This document shows positions 41,089 to 50,307 of a stretch of DNA of 64,000 nucleotides, one piece after another (position 1 is the first letter of the stretch; the number at the start of each line of letters is the position of its first letter). The translations under genes and the position numbers were made by a program. The notes beneath the pieces were generated by a model. That model did not search any database, was not told the DNA's origin, and worked only from the letters and a program-made list of their open reading frames with translations. The DNA comes from Candidatus Electrothrix rattekaaiensis (GTDB lineage Bacteria; Desulfobacterota; Desulfobulbia; Desulfobulbales; Desulfobulbaceae): positions 1,582,640 to 1,646,639 of the forward strand of contig JAVQMD010000001.1 of assembly GCA_032595675.1 (NCBI GenBank). Reading direction: 5' to 3'.

Positions 41089-42855
41089 TTACGGCTCCAC
41101 ATACTCCGGGCAAGGCCGAGCCGGATCATAATTCTGATAAGCAGGATCATCATAGTTTTCATGACAGGGCAGGCAAAGCCCGACCCGCAGGATACGCCGG
41201 AGTTCTTCAGCATTAAAAGGGCGGAGATTTTCCCGTGATCCGTGCTGGAGTTGTTTGCCATCAATGGTAACAAAGGCGTCCAAGGGCACGGTCCGCTTTT
41301 TTTGCAGGCTGTCCACGCCCTGCCCAACCGGATAAAATTCCCATTTCCCATCTTTCTTCACCACCGTACCCTCACCAAGCCCCACGGTCTTGGTTGAGGT
41401 ATGGCAATCCTTACAGGGCCGCCCCTTGGCCTGAGTGGTGTGGGGATTAATGGCCGCCATTGTAAAGCGATTAAAGCCGCCTTCAATATTACCCTCCTTA
41501 TCAATCAGAGTAACAATATCCTGACAACCCGGCGTGACAATCACCACCTTATCACCCCAGACACCGAGCATGGGCTGTTCATAACGGATATAGGAACGCC
41601 CTTCTTCCCACCAGCCCTCGGTTTCCTCAATGGTGAGCTTATCCAGATGGGTGTCCCGGGCATCGCGCTTGGCATGGCAGCCATAGCATTGCGGGACCCA
41701 GGTGGAATGGCAGGATTCACAGCTCATCCGCTTATGACCAGGAAAAGCACAGGCACCATCCTTTGGGGGCCGGAGTGGATAGACCTTGCCGTTATTGCGC
41801 CCAGTCAGGACAAAGCCGTCCTTCTGCTGGCTAATATTAGTGAGCTTCCGGTTCTTGCGGGTCATACCCGGTTTCTCGGAATGGCAACCTTCACAGCTAA
41901 TTTCCAGCTGCTCCTCATAATGGGCATACTGGGTGCCGTCACCCATGATTTCTTCGCGGGTATGACAGTCAATGCAGGACATCCCCTTTGTATGATGCAC
42001 ATCCTCGGCAATTTCCAGATAGAAGCGGCTGCCGGGCAGGCGGTTTGAGGAATGCTCACCCTGTTCATACGGGGTGCCGTAGCCCTCAGCTTCAAATTTG
42101 CCAGTATAGGAAATGCCGATGCGCCCTGAGCGGTTATGGCAGCGGATACAGTTTTGGTCTGGAACTTTTTTTGTGATCAGCGGATGCGGTTTTTTTGTCG
42201 GATTCGCATTGCTCTTTTCTTCAAAGGAGTCCACAGTGGTAGGTGTATCCCCCTCAGCTGGGACATAATGGCAGGCTGAGCAACCGCCGCCTTTTTCATT
42301 AAAGAATTTAGGGTAACCGGGCAGGTCGTTTTTCTGCTTCCAGAGATGGCAGGTGGCGCAGAGTTTGCGGTAATAATCCAGGGCCAACGAGGTCTCGCCG
42401 CTTTCCAGTAGCTCCTCCACCGTGATTTCGGCATCCTGGCTGTCCCGTTCCCCCCAATAATAGAGGAGAGTGGAAAGAATCCCCCGATTGGTGGCCATAA
42501 GGGAGTTTTTCACCTTCTGCACATCAGCAGGATGGCAACCCTTAGTCCCGCAGGTCTGTTCCGCGACCCGCAGGTCTCCGGGGTTAATCACCATGCCCGT
42601 GTGAGCCTTTTCTTTAGCCGTGGCTGCGGCATCGCCGAGATGACAAGGTGAACAACCCACCATATGAGCGGCATGAGCTGGGTCCGGCTTTTCGTCGACA
42701 TGGCAGGACAGGCACATTTCCAGGAAACCGGCTGTGGTGATTGTAATCTCATCAGGTCGTTCCTTGGTCTGCTCCTGATACAGGAGATAGCCGACAACAG
42801 CACCGACACAGAGCAGGGCAAGAAGGGCTGGGATGTATTGCGATGGTTTGGGCAT
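41089..42855 (-). CDS. Membrane-anchored dodecahaem c-type cytochrome
   Basis: This 588-residue protein has an N-terminal hydrophobic helix (YIPALLALLCVGAVVGYLLY) without a good cleavage site, so it is probably anchored in the inner membrane facing the periplasm. There are eleven CxxCH motifs (CLSCH, CSPCH, CATCH, CSACH, CIRCH, CIDCH, CEGCH, CESCH, CYGCH, CKDCH, CLPCH) and one CX4CH (CGTKGCH), giving up to twelve haems. Several free His residues can act as distal ligands. It is likely a periplasmic electron carrier or reductase subunit; no partner genes adjoin it, so donor and acceptor are unknown. The stop codon closes the transposase remnant downstream. Confidence 0.88.
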   Translation of the reverse strand: MPKPSQYIPALLALLCVGAVVGYLLYQEQTKERPDEITITTAGFLEMCLSCHVDEKPDPAHAAHMVGCSPCHLGDAAATAKEKAHTGMVINPGDLRVAEQTCGTKGCHPADVQKVKNSLMATNRGILSTLLYYWGERDSQDAEITVEELLESGETSLALDYYRKLCATCHLWKQKNDLPGYPKFFNEKGGGCSACHYVPAEGDTPTTVDSFEEKSNANPTKKPHPLITKKVPDQNCIRCHNRSGRIGISYTGKFEAEGYGTPYEQGEHSSNRLPGSRFYLEIAEDVHHTKGMSCIDCHTREEIMGDGTQYAHYEEQLEISCEGCHSEKPGMTRKNRKLTNISQQKDGFVLTGRNNGKVYPLRPPKDGACAFPGHKRMSCESCHSTWVPQCYGCHAKRDARDTHLDKLTIEETEGWWEEGRSYIRYEQPMLGVWGDKVVIVTPGCQDIVTLIDKEGNIEGGFNRFTMAAINPHTTQAKGRPCKDCHTSTKTVGLGEGTVVKKDGKWEFYPVGQGVDSLQKKRTVPLDAFVTIDGKQLQHGSRENLRPFNAEELRRILRVGLCLPCHENYDDPAYQNYDPARPCPEYVEP

Positions 42856-43056
42856 GGGTATTGTTTCGGTAAAAACTTTTAGATCGGTACGCTGAGACTA
42901 CTCTAAGACTCATGTGGCTCGTGTGGCTCGTGTAGCAGTTACAACATGCAGTCCCAGAGGAATGCATGTTGAAGCCAGTTGCGCATGGTACTGTATTTAA
43001 GTACCAAGTCAAGTGAAAGGCTGTCTTCAGACATTATTTGGAGAGGACACCTCCAC

Positions 43057-45717
43057 TCAACGCATCAATTTCCTGAGCACATAAGGTAGGATGCCGCCGT
43101 GTTGATAATAGGTCACCTCAATATCAGTATTCAGCTTAGCAAAAGCCATAAATGCAACCGTACTACCATCAGCCTTTTCAGCCCGAACGTGGAGAGCCTT
43201 ACCCGGCGTCATATCACTCAGGCCGCTAAGAACAAATAGCTCTGACCCGTCCAGCCCGAGTCCCTGCCAGCTCTCGCCTTGACTGAACTGAAGGGGCAGC
43301 ACACCCATTCCAACCAAGTTACTTCGGTGAATTCTCTCGTAGGATTCCGCAATAACCGCCTTCACCCCGAGTAGCTGGGTTCCCTTGGCCGCCCAGTCAC
43401 GGGATGAACCGGTGCCATATTCCTTGCCAGCGAAAACCACCAGCGGTGTCCCTTCCCCCTGATATTGCATTGCCGCCTCATAGACAGACATCTCCTTGCC
43501 TTCGGGGAATTTCCGGGTGAAACTCCCTTCTTTTGGAGCGACAAGCTGATTTTTTATCCTGATATTACCGAAGGTCCCTCGCATCATCACCTCGTGATTG
43601 CCGCGCCGTGAACCGTAGGAGTTAAACTCCTCTGCGCTGACACCCTGCGCTACTAAGTATTGGCCAGCAGGATATGTCTCTGGGATGGCTCCTGCGGGAG
43701 AAATATGATCTGTGGTGACGGAATCACCCAACAAAAGCAAGGCCCGTGCCTTGATGGTCTCTTCTCCTGCAATGGTTTCTGCCTGAAAATCTTCGAAATA
43801 CGGTGGGTTCTTAATGTAGTTGGAATCCGCATCCCAAGGAAAGGTGGTTTCTTTTGCAACCGGCATCTCCTGCCAGCGGATATCACCATCAAATATTGTT
43901 GCATAGTTGCGCAGAAAGAGTTCATCGCTAACATGCCGGTTAATAAGAGATTCAATCTCGGTCTCTTCCGGCCAGATATCACGAAGAAAAACCGGTTCTC
44001 CGTTGGTATCCTGACCCAGCGGCTCCTTCTCCATATCCACATCAATCCGACCGCAGAGGGCAAAGGCCACAACCAGCATGGGTGAGGCCAAGAAATTGCC
44101 TTTGATCTTCTGATGAATCCGGGCTTCAAAATTGCGATTGCCGGATAAAATCGAGGCAACAGATAAACTGTTATCCGTGATAGCCTGCTCAATAGTAGGA
44201 TGGAGGGGACCGCTGTTGCCGATACAGGTGGTGCAGCCAAAGGCCGCAATATGAAATCCAAGCCCTTCAAGCGGAGTAAGCAGATCCGCCTTGCGGAGAT
44301 AATCGGCAACCACGGTAGAACCCGGCGCAAAGGAGGTCTTGACATGGGGCAGAATCTTCAGACCTTTTGCAAGGGCGTTCTTGGCCAGCAAGGCCGCACC
44401 GATGAGGACAAAGGGGTTTGAGGTGTTCGTGCAAGAGGTGATGGCGGCAATAACAATACTGCCGTTGCTCAGCGTCATCTCTTGATCATCAATCCGCAGG
44501 GAGACGGTTTTTTGTTCCGGCGGCGTTACAGCGGCTTTCAGCCCGTTCAGGGGGATCCTGTCTTGGGGGCGAGACGGACCCGCCAGGCAGGGCTCAACAG
44601 ATGCTAGATCAAGCTTGATCACCTTGCTGTACTCCGGCGTTTCCTCTTCGTTATAAAAGAGTCCGGTTGCCTTGGCATAGGCCTCCGTGAGACGGGCCTG
44701 TTCTGCCCGGTTGGTCATCTCCAGATATTCGATGGTTTTCTCATCCACCGGAAAGAAGCCCATGGTGGCCCCGTATTCCGGGCTCATATTGGCGATAGTG
44801 GCCCGATCCATGACATTGAGATTTTTGCTGCCTTCGCCAAAGAATTCAACGAATTTCTCCACCACTTTTTGTTCTCGCAGGATCTGGGTAACGGTCAGAG
44901 CCAGATCAGTGGTGGTGACACCGGGCCTGAGTTCTCCTGTCAGATGGACTCCGACAACCTCGGGGATCGACATAAAATAGGGTTGGCCCAGCATTACAGC
45001 TTCCGCCTCGATCCCGCCCACGCCCCAGCCCATGACCCCGGCCCCGTTGATCATGGTGGTGTGCGAATCTGTGCCGACCAAGGTGTCCGGGTAGAGTAGA
45101 GGGGAATTACCGTCCTGATTACCTTCCTGCTCGGCCATAACGACTCGGGCAAGATATTCCAGGTTCACCTGATGGCAGATGCCAGAGTTGGGTGGCACAG
45201 CCTTGAAATTATCAAAATTCTTTTGTGCCCATTTCAGGAAGGCATAGCGTTCACTGTTGCGCTGATATTCCTTGGTCACGTTCTGTTCCAAGACCTGGGC
45301 TGTCCCGTAATGATCCACCTGGACAGAGTGATCAACCACCAAGTCCACCGGAATCAGCGGGTTGATTTTCTTGGGATCCCCTCCCTGCGCTTTAATGGCA
45401 TCCCGCATTGCAGCCAGATCCACCACTGCTGGCACACCGGTGAAATCCTGCATCAGGACACGGGCAGGATGAAAAGGAATCTCCACCGGCTCCATGTACC
45501 AGGGTTTCCAGCTGGAGATCTGCTCTAAGTCTTTTTCCGTCACCGTTGTTCCGTTCATGTTGCGGAGGATATTCTCCACCAAAACCCGAATGGAAAAAGG
45601 CAGGCGAGCCATATTCACGCCCCTGTTGGTCAACAGCTTAATATTATACAAGCTGTATGCTTTGCCGTTTACCTTGATTTCTTGCAAAAATTCCTGGTTA
45701 CTCATATTGATCTTCAT
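43057..45717 (-). CDS. acnA: Aconitate hydratase A
   Basis: This protein of about 886 residues belongs to the AcnA/IRP1 branch. Family segments are GICHQVNLEYLARVV, the [4Fe-4S] cysteines in TSCTNTSNPFVLIGAALLAK and FGCTTCIGNSGPL, EFNSYGSRRGNHEVMMRG, and YGTGSSRDWAAKGTQLLG in the swivel domain. It interconverts citrate and isocitrate in the TCA cycle, supplying 2-oxoglutarate to the KorDABC enzyme encoded nearby. ATG at 45717 follows AAGGA; a longer frame to 45804 lacks support. It is divergent from the TPP riboswitch. Confidence 0.96.
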   Translation of the reverse strand: MKINMSNQEFLQEIKVNGKAYSLYNIKLLTNRGVNMARLPFSIRVLVENILRNMNGTTVTEKDLEQISSWKPWYMEPVEIPFHPARVLMQDFTGVPAVVDLAAMRDAIKAQGGDPKKINPLIPVDLVVDHSVQVDHYGTAQVLEQNVTKEYQRNSERYAFLKWAQKNFDNFKAVPPNSGICHQVNLEYLARVVMAEQEGNQDGNSPLLYPDTLVGTDSHTTMINGAGVMGWGVGGIEAEAVMLGQPYFMSIPEVVGVHLTGELRPGVTTTDLALTVTQILREQKVVEKFVEFFGEGSKNLNVMDRATIANMSPEYGATMGFFPVDEKTIEYLEMTNRAEQARLTEAYAKATGLFYNEEETPEYSKVIKLDLASVEPCLAGPSRPQDRIPLNGLKAAVTPPEQKTVSLRIDDQEMTLSNGSIVIAAITSCTNTSNPFVLIGAALLAKNALAKGLKILPHVKTSFAPGSTVVADYLRKADLLTPLEGLGFHIAAFGCTTCIGNSGPLHPTIEQAITDNSLSVASILSGNRNFEARIHQKIKGNFLASPMLVVAFALCGRIDVDMEKEPLGQDTNGEPVFLRDIWPEETEIESLINRHVSDELFLRNYATIFDGDIRWQEMPVAKETTFPWDADSNYIKNPPYFEDFQAETIAGEETIKARALLLLGDSVTTDHISPAGAIPETYPAGQYLVAQGVSAEEFNSYGSRRGNHEVMMRGTFGNIRIKNQLVAPKEGSFTRKFPEGKEMSVYEAAMQYQGEGTPLVVFAGKEYGTGSSRDWAAKGTQLLGVKAVIAESYERIHRSNLVGMGVLPLQFSQGESWQGLGLDGSELFVLSGLSDMTPGKALHVRAEKADGSTVAFMAFAKLNTDIEVTYYQHGGILPYVLRKLMR

Positions 45718-45991
45718 ATTGATTTTCCTTGCCTGATTGAGTTGATGTGAAGGAAGGGAAGCAGTAACAGCACCCGTCAGGCCCAGGCAGGACGAGGCGG
45801 ACAAATGAGCAACACGATATAATCTTATTATAATCTTCTGTGCGACTCAATAATGTTAGGTGGATATATAAAAAAATCTATAACAGCTTAAACTTAAACT
45901 GTTATTCCTGTCAAGACCTGTTTGTACCCTGGAGAAATTGGAGCGGTTACCTGATTTCATATTGACAACTCGGTAAAAAATCAAGTAGACA

Positions 45992-46092
45992 TTACCCCAC
46001 GTTTCACTGGGGGTGCTTTAAACAAAGCTGAGAGAGGTCAGTGCCTCAACCCTTGGAACCTGACACGGTTAATGCCGTCGTAGGGATAGTGA
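45992..46092 (+). ncRNA. TPP (THI-box) riboswitch
   Basis: The element has CTGGGGGTGC, GCTGAGAGAG, ACCCTTGGAACCTGA, CGGTTAATGCCGTCGTAGGGA in the canonical order of the thiamine pyrophosphate aptamer. It lies 130 bp upstream of thiS and would repress the thiS-thiG-thiH transcript when TPP is abundant. A short frame overlapping it (46041-46238) is an artefact of the RNA. Confidence 0.96.
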
Positions 46093-46222
46093 TGAAAGCT
46101 TTGCAGAAATACCTTCCTTTTTTGCCCCTTCTTTCTTCCTCTCCCGCAGTTAATTCTCCACGGCGTGCCGTAAACTTTTTTGATTATTTATTTTCTCGAA
46201 TCTCGAATTATCTCAAATTTCG

Positions 46223-46420
46223 ATGCATATTATTCTGAACGGCGAACAGACAGCTATCTCCAGCCAAAGCCTGCACGCGATGATTGTAGAAAAAGGGTTT
46301 GATCCTGATACCGTAATCGCGGAAGTCAATTTTCAGCTGATTAAAAAAAACGACTGGGAGCAGACCACCCTTAACGAAGGTGATACGGTCGAGCTGCTCA
46401 GTTTTGTAGGAGGTGGATGA
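46223..46420 (+). CDS. thiS: Sulfur carrier protein ThiS
   Basis: This 65-residue ubiquitin-fold protein ends in SFVGGG with the C-terminal Gly-Gly that is activated and thiocarboxylated to donate sulfur to the thiazole. The start [12 protein letters not shown] and the GDTVELLSF segment are typical. Its stop overlaps thiG (GGATGATG). No strong Shine-Dalgarno precedes it; expression is governed by the upstream TPP riboswitch. Confidence 0.95.
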   Translation: MHIILNGEQTAISSQSLHAMIVEKGFDPDTVIAEVNFQLIKKNDWEQTTLNEGDTVELLSFVGGG

Positions 46421-47205
46421 TGTCCACAAAAGAAACAGACGATACCCTATACTTTGGCGATGTTGCTTTTTCCAGTCGCTTACTTACCGGGACCGGCAAG
46501 TTCGCCTCCCGGGATATTATTGCCCCCATGCTGGAGGCCAGTGGCTCTGAGCTGATCACCGTGGCCCTGCGGCGGGTGGACCCCAATGCCAAAGAAAAGG
46601 ATATTTTGCAATATATCCCCAAATCAGTGCGTATCCTGCCCAACACCTCTGGTGCCAGGACTGCTGAGGAGGCAGTCCGCATTGCCCGCATTGCCCGTGA
46701 GGCAGGCTGTGGTGATTTTATCAAGATTGAAGTGATCACGGACATGAAGTACCTGCTGCCGGATAATGCAGGCACGCTCAAGGCCACCGAGATCTTGGCC
46801 AAGGAGGGCTTTATCGTCCTTCCCTATATGATGCCAGACATCACCGTGACCAAGCAGCTCCATGATGCTGGTGCTGCCGCGATCATGCCCTTGGGCTCGC
46901 CCATCGGCACCAACCGTGGCCTGGAGATGAAGGCAATGCTCAAACGGATCATTGAGATCAGTAAGCTGCCCGTAGTGGTGGATGCGGGAATCGGCAGGCC
47001 GTCCCAAGCAGCCGAGGCAATGGAAATGGGCGCGGATGCGGTTCTGGTCAATACCGCTATTGCCACCAGCCATGATCCGGTGATGGCTGGCAAGGCCTTT
47101 GCCCTAGCTGTACAGGCTGGGCGGATGGCCCGCTTGGCCCAGATGGCCGAGGAAAAAGAATATGCTGAAGCCTCCTCTCCTTTGACCGGCTTTCTGAGGC
47201 GATAA
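46417..47205 (+). CDS. thiG: Thiazole synthase ThiG
   Basis: ThiG is a TIM-barrel enzyme that joins deoxyxylulose 5-phosphate, dehydroglycine and the ThiS thiocarboxylate into the thiazole phosphate. The 262-residue protein shows [13 protein letters not shown], the Schiff-base Lys region FIKIEVI, the later [13 protein letters not shown], and the phosphate-binding [18 protein letters not shown] followed by [11 protein letters not shown]. It overlaps thiS by 4 bp and is separated from thiH by 1 bp. Confidence 0.96.
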   Translation: MMSTKETDDTLYFGDVAFSSRLLTGTGKFASRDIIAPMLEASGSELITVALRRVDPNAKEKDILQYIPKSVRILPNTSGARTAEEAVRIARIAREAGCGDFIKIEVITDMKYLLPDNAGTLKATEILAKEGFIVLPYMMPDITVTKQLHDAGAAAIMPLGSPIGTNRGLEMKAMLKRIIEISKLPVVVDAGIGRPSQAAEAMEMGADAVLVNTAIATSHDPVMAGKAFALAVQAGRMARLAQMAEEKEYAEASSPLTGFLRR

Positions 47206-47206
47206 T

Positions 47207-48316
47207 ATGTCCTTTATGAATAAGGTGCTTGAGCTGGAGTCTTTTGATTTTGAGGGGTATTTTCGTTCGGTGAGCCCAGAGGATGTACGCAACTCCTTAC
47301 AGCGGGATGAATTGGACCAACGTGACCTGCTCAATCTCCTCTCCCTGACAGCCCAGGATTTTTTGGAGGAAATGGCGCAAAAAGGCCGGCAGGTTACTCG
47401 CCAGTACTTTGGCAATATCATCAGCCTCTATGCTCCGTTGTATATCTCGGATCATTGCTCCAATCTCTGCACCTATTGCGGCTTTAACGCGGGCGTGGAT
47501 TTCCCCAGAACCAAACTCTCCCTGGAGGAGATTGAACGGGAAGCCGCAGCCATTGCAGCCACCGGGATGCGTCATATTCTCCTCCTTACCGGTGAGGCCC
47601 CGGCTCAGACCCCTCTTTCCTATTTGGAAGAGGCGGTCAAGATCATGAAAAAGTACTTTTCCTCTATTGCCTTGGAAATTTTCCCGATGGATGAGGAGGA
47701 GTATCAGGTGCTGTGCAAGGCCGGGGCGGATTCCCTAACTGTGTATCAGGAGGTCTATGATCGGGATATTTATAAAGAGGTGCATCCACGCGGCAGAAAG
47801 GCGGATTACGAATATCGGCTCATGACCCCGGAGCGCGGGGCGCGGGCTGGCTTCCGGGCCTTGAATATTGGTACACTGTTCGGCCTGGGCGAGCCGCGCA
47901 AAGAGGCCTACATGGCAGCACTTCATGCGCAGTATCTTGAGCGGGAATTCCCGGATGTTGAGGTTTCTCTTTCTTTGCCTCGTATGACCAAGGCCAAGGG
48001 GATTATTGAACCGAAGAATATTTTGTCGGATATTGATTTTGTTCAGTTCATGCTGGCTTGGCGACTCTTTATGCCGAGATTGGGCATCACCATTTCCACC
48101 CGCGAGTCTGCTGAGTTCCGAGATCGACTGATCCATCTCGGCACAACTCGTTTTTCCTCTGGCTCCAAAACCGGGGTCGGGGAGTATGCCTTGAAAGACC
48201 ATGAAGATGCCACGGTTCAGTTTGAGGTGACTGATGATCGCAGTGTGGATGAGGTGGCTGAGATGATCCGGGCGAGTGGGTATCAACCGGTGTTTAAGGA
48301 TTGGGAGTTGGTGTGA
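47207..48316 (+). CDS. thiH: 2-iminoacetate synthase ThiH
   Basis: ThiH is a radical SAM tyrosine lyase that produces dehydroglycine for ThiG. The 369-residue protein has the cluster motif HCSNLCTYCGF (C-x3-C-x2-C), HILLLTGEAP, and SLPRMTKAKG. Length is close to the usual 370-380. The last 40 bp are duplicated at 48978-49017, beyond the PIN/antitoxin pair, so the present 3' end seems to have been supplied together with the inserted module. Confidence 0.95.
   Translation: MSFMNKVLELESFDFEGYFRSVSPEDVRNSLQRDELDQRDLLNLLSLTAQDFLEEMAQKGRQVTRQYFGNIISLYAPLYISDHCSNLCTYCGFNAGVDFPRTKLSLEEIEREAAAIAATGMRHILLLTGEAPAQTPLSYLEEAVKIMKKYFSSIALEIFPMDEEEYQVLCKAGADSLTVYQEVYDRDIYKEVHPRGRKADYEYRLMTPERGARAGFRALNIGTLFGLGEPRKEAYMAALHAQYLEREFPDVEVSLSLPRMTKAKGIIEPKNILSDIDFVQFMLAWRLFMPRLGITISTRESAEFRDRLIHLGTTRFSSGSKTGVGEYALKDHEDATVQFEVTDDRSVDEVAEMIRASGYQPVFKDWELV
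48274..48313 (+). repeat. thiH 3'-end direct repeat, copy 1
   Basis: These 40 bp, encoding SGYQPVFKDWELV, match 48978-49017 at 39 of 40 positions; weaker similarity extends about 20 bp to the left (48251, paired with 48956). The copies bracket the toxin-antitoxin pair. Confidence 0.85.
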
Positions 48317-48318
48317 CA

Positions 48319-48753
48319 ATGAGAATTTACCTGGACAATTGCTGTTTCAACAGGCCGTACGATGATCAGTCCCATCTGAAAATACGCTTAGAGAGCGAAG
48401 CAAAACTCGGTATTCAGGAAAAGATTCGTTCCAGTGAATATGATTTGGTCTGGTCGTATATCCTGGATTATGAAAACAAAAAAAATCCGTTTTTGGAACG
48501 AAAAGAACAGATAGCAAAGTGGCGTAGTTATGCGAAAGAGGATGTGCAGGAGGACGAAACTGTTCTTCTTGTGGCAAAAGAAATCAGAGGGCATGGGATT
48601 AAAAAAATGGATGCACTGCACCTTGCCTGCGCCGTTCGGGCACAAGCTGTTTTCTTTCTAACCACGGATGCCGGAATCCTGAAAAAGGCATTGCTTATTC
48701 AGAATATTATCATCACCGACCCGCTCGGATTCATTAAAGAGGTGCTGCAATGA
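48319..48753 (+). CDS. PIN-domain protein, probable toxin
   Basis: The ATG at 48319 follows the duplicated thiH end by 5 bp and gives a 144-residue protein. It begins MRIYLDNCCFNRPYDDQ with the first PIN Asp; further acidic sites are in IKKMDALHLACAV and FLTTDAGILKKA. This is the VapC-like PIN fold, usually a Mg-dependent ribonuclease. The small gene overlapping its end encodes the probable antitoxin, so gene order is toxin first, the reverse of most VapBC loci. GGGAG upstream lies within the thiH repeat. Confidence 0.85.
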   Translation: MRIYLDNCCFNRPYDDQSHLKIRLESEAKLGIQEKIRSSEYDLVWSYILDYENKKNPFLERKEQIAKWRSYAKEDVQEDETVLLVAKEIRGHGIKKMDALHLACAVRAQAVFFLTTDAGILKKALLIQNIIITDPLGFIKEVLQ

Positions 48754-48944
48754 TCACGGATACAGAAATTAAGACCAAGGGATTTCAAGTTCTTTCAAAA
48801 TACCTAGGGGATGTTGAAGCGGAACGTTTTGTCGCTTTGATCCAGCGTGAACCCTTTGACTACACAAAGTGGCGAGAGGAGCTGGATGAAGAAGGAACTA
48901 TTGAAGAGATCAGCAAAAAAGCAATGGCGTTGCGGAAGAAATGA
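48750..48944 (+). CDS. Small protein, probable antitoxin of the PIN pair
   Basis: This 64-residue helical protein (MITDTEIKTKGFQVLSKYLGDVEAERFVALIQRE... ends KAMALRKK) overlaps the PIN gene by 4 bp (ATGA). It resembles small antitoxin-like partners that accompany toxin-first PIN genes. No DNA-binding motif is evident. Assignment rests on size, overlap and context. Confidence 0.7.
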   Translation: MITDTEIKTKGFQVLSKYLGDVEAERFVALIQREPFDYTKWREELDEEGTIEEISKKAMALRKK

Positions 48945-48977
48945 ACAGTTTTTATGCGATGGCCGAGATATCCGGGA

Positions 48978-49017
48978 GAGTGGGTATCAGCCGGTGTTTA
49001 AGGATTGGGAGTTGGTG
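48978..49017 (+). repeat. thiH 3'-end direct repeat, copy 2 (orphan gene end)
   Basis: This copy encodes SGYQPVFKDWELVA and then a stop, in the frame expected of thiH, but it is no longer attached to a gene. It most likely marks the original thiH terminus, displaced by about 704 bp. Confidence 0.85.
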
Positions 49018-49068
49018 GCATAGCTTCAGAATAATTTTTCAGAACAACGACGAGGGGGAAGAAGGATC

Positions 49069-49812
49069 ATGGCGACTCAGGTTAGAGCAGCAGAAGCACC
49101 TGTATTTGAGGAATCACATTGGGCTGAGAGCGATTTTTCTCAGAATTACCGTGATGCCGCTGATATCTTCCTTCCTTTTCGTCAGCAATGCATAGGCGTC
49201 ATCACCTCCCTGTTCGGTCATTTCATTGCCCGGAATTCACAGGCAACAGTCCTTGATCTTGGCTGTGGTGATGGCGTGGTCGTCCAGAAGTTGTTAGCGT
49301 CATATCAACCAGCTAAGGTGCATCTCCTTGATGGTTCTGAAGAGATGTTAGCCGCAGCGCGAAAACGGCTTGGTGAGCGAAAAAATATTTCTTATACGCA
49401 AGCAAGTTTTCAGAATCTTCTTACCAGTGATCCGTTGCAGGAACGATTTGATTTTATCTATTCTTCCCTCGCAATTCATCATCTGTTATTTGAGCAGAAG
49501 AAAACACTTTATCAGTATATTTACAACCACCTCTCCGATGGGGGGTGTTTTATAAATTACGATGTGGTGCTGTCCCCTTCAGAGCAGCTGGAGGAGTATT
49601 ACCTCTCGGCCTGGACTGAATCAATCAAAACGCATCCCGGTATCGAAGGAAGAGAAACATTGTTAAGTATTCCTCATGAGTACAAAGAGAATACAGATAA
49701 TATCCCTGATACCTTGGAATCTCAGCTTGCTGCATTGAAAGAAGTTGGATTTCAGGATGTTGATTGCTCTTTTAAACATGGGATCTTTGCGGTATTCGGA
49801 GGTCGGAAATAG
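49069..49812 (+). CDS. Class I SAM-dependent methyltransferase
   Basis: This 247-residue protein has AdoMet motif I VLDLGCGDGVVVQKLL, the acidic end of strand 2 in VHLLDGSEEMLAAARKRL, and motif IV FDFIYSSLAIHHL. The rest (FINYDVVLSPSEQLEEYY) is typical of small-molecule methyltransferases of the Methyltransf_11/25 type. AAGAAGGA precedes the ATG. The substrate is unknown. It lies in the accessory patch between the two thiamine blocks and has no evident operon partner. Confidence 0.85.
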   Translation: MATQVRAAEAPVFEESHWAESDFSQNYRDAADIFLPFRQQCIGVITSLFGHFIARNSQATVLDLGCGDGVVVQKLLASYQPAKVHLLDGSEEMLAAARKRLGERKNISYTQASFQNLLTSDPLQERFDFIYSSLAIHHLLFEQKKTLYQYIYNHLSDGGCFINYDVVLSPSEQLEEYYLSAWTESIKTHPGIEGRETLLSIPHEYKENTDNIPDTLESQLAALKEVGFQDVDCSFKHGIFAVFGGRK

Positions 49813-50307
49813 GCTACTAACTTAAGGCGGGACAGCCTGCAAAATCAGGCAATTGCACAGGCCGCCGCAAACCTGTTCATAGCGGGGCTTTTGCCGAATT
49901 CGGAGACCTCAGAACCCGAACTTTTGTTCCGGCTTAAGCTGATAGCCACTTTGAGCAAGGATGGGGGCAGTGTTTAGCCGAACTGGTTGCATCGCAGATT
50001 AATAAGAACGATTAGAACTACACTGTTGATGATATAGAGAGGTTTACGGAGCATTGGAATGTCTTGCGGATTTGGTTGAGCAGGAGCAATGGGGCTGACT
50101 CGGTGATCTCCCCGCCTGTGATGACTGCCGATGCCGCCTTGCTTGGTGGATGCGCTGGATGTGAGGACGGGGAATAAGAAAGATGGAGTTTTGTTTCTCT
50201 CCATATCAGAATAAGTGGAAACTTGTGAAATATATTACGATCAATAGCAGGGCAATTTTTCACTTATTAACATTGTCAGAAATTTTAAGACCATCACATG
50301 AGGAAAT
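49813..50307. other. Intergenic region without a supported gene
   Basis: About 495 bp. A plus-strand frame at about 50025-50178 (reading ERFTEHWNVLRIWLSR...) has coding-like composition but no start or family match and may be decayed coding sequence. The right part becomes AT-rich before the membrane protein gene. No attC-like 3' core was found here. Confidence 0.4.

Noticed and set aside
46041-46238. 65-codon frame starting inside the TPP riboswitch
   Set aside because: It overlaps the aptamer core and its start codon lies in a conserved RNA segment; thiS is in another frame.
48941-49195. 84-codon frame overlapping the second thiH repeat copy
   Set aside because: Its middle part is the out-of-frame reading of the duplicated thiH end, and the methyltransferase gene explains the rest.
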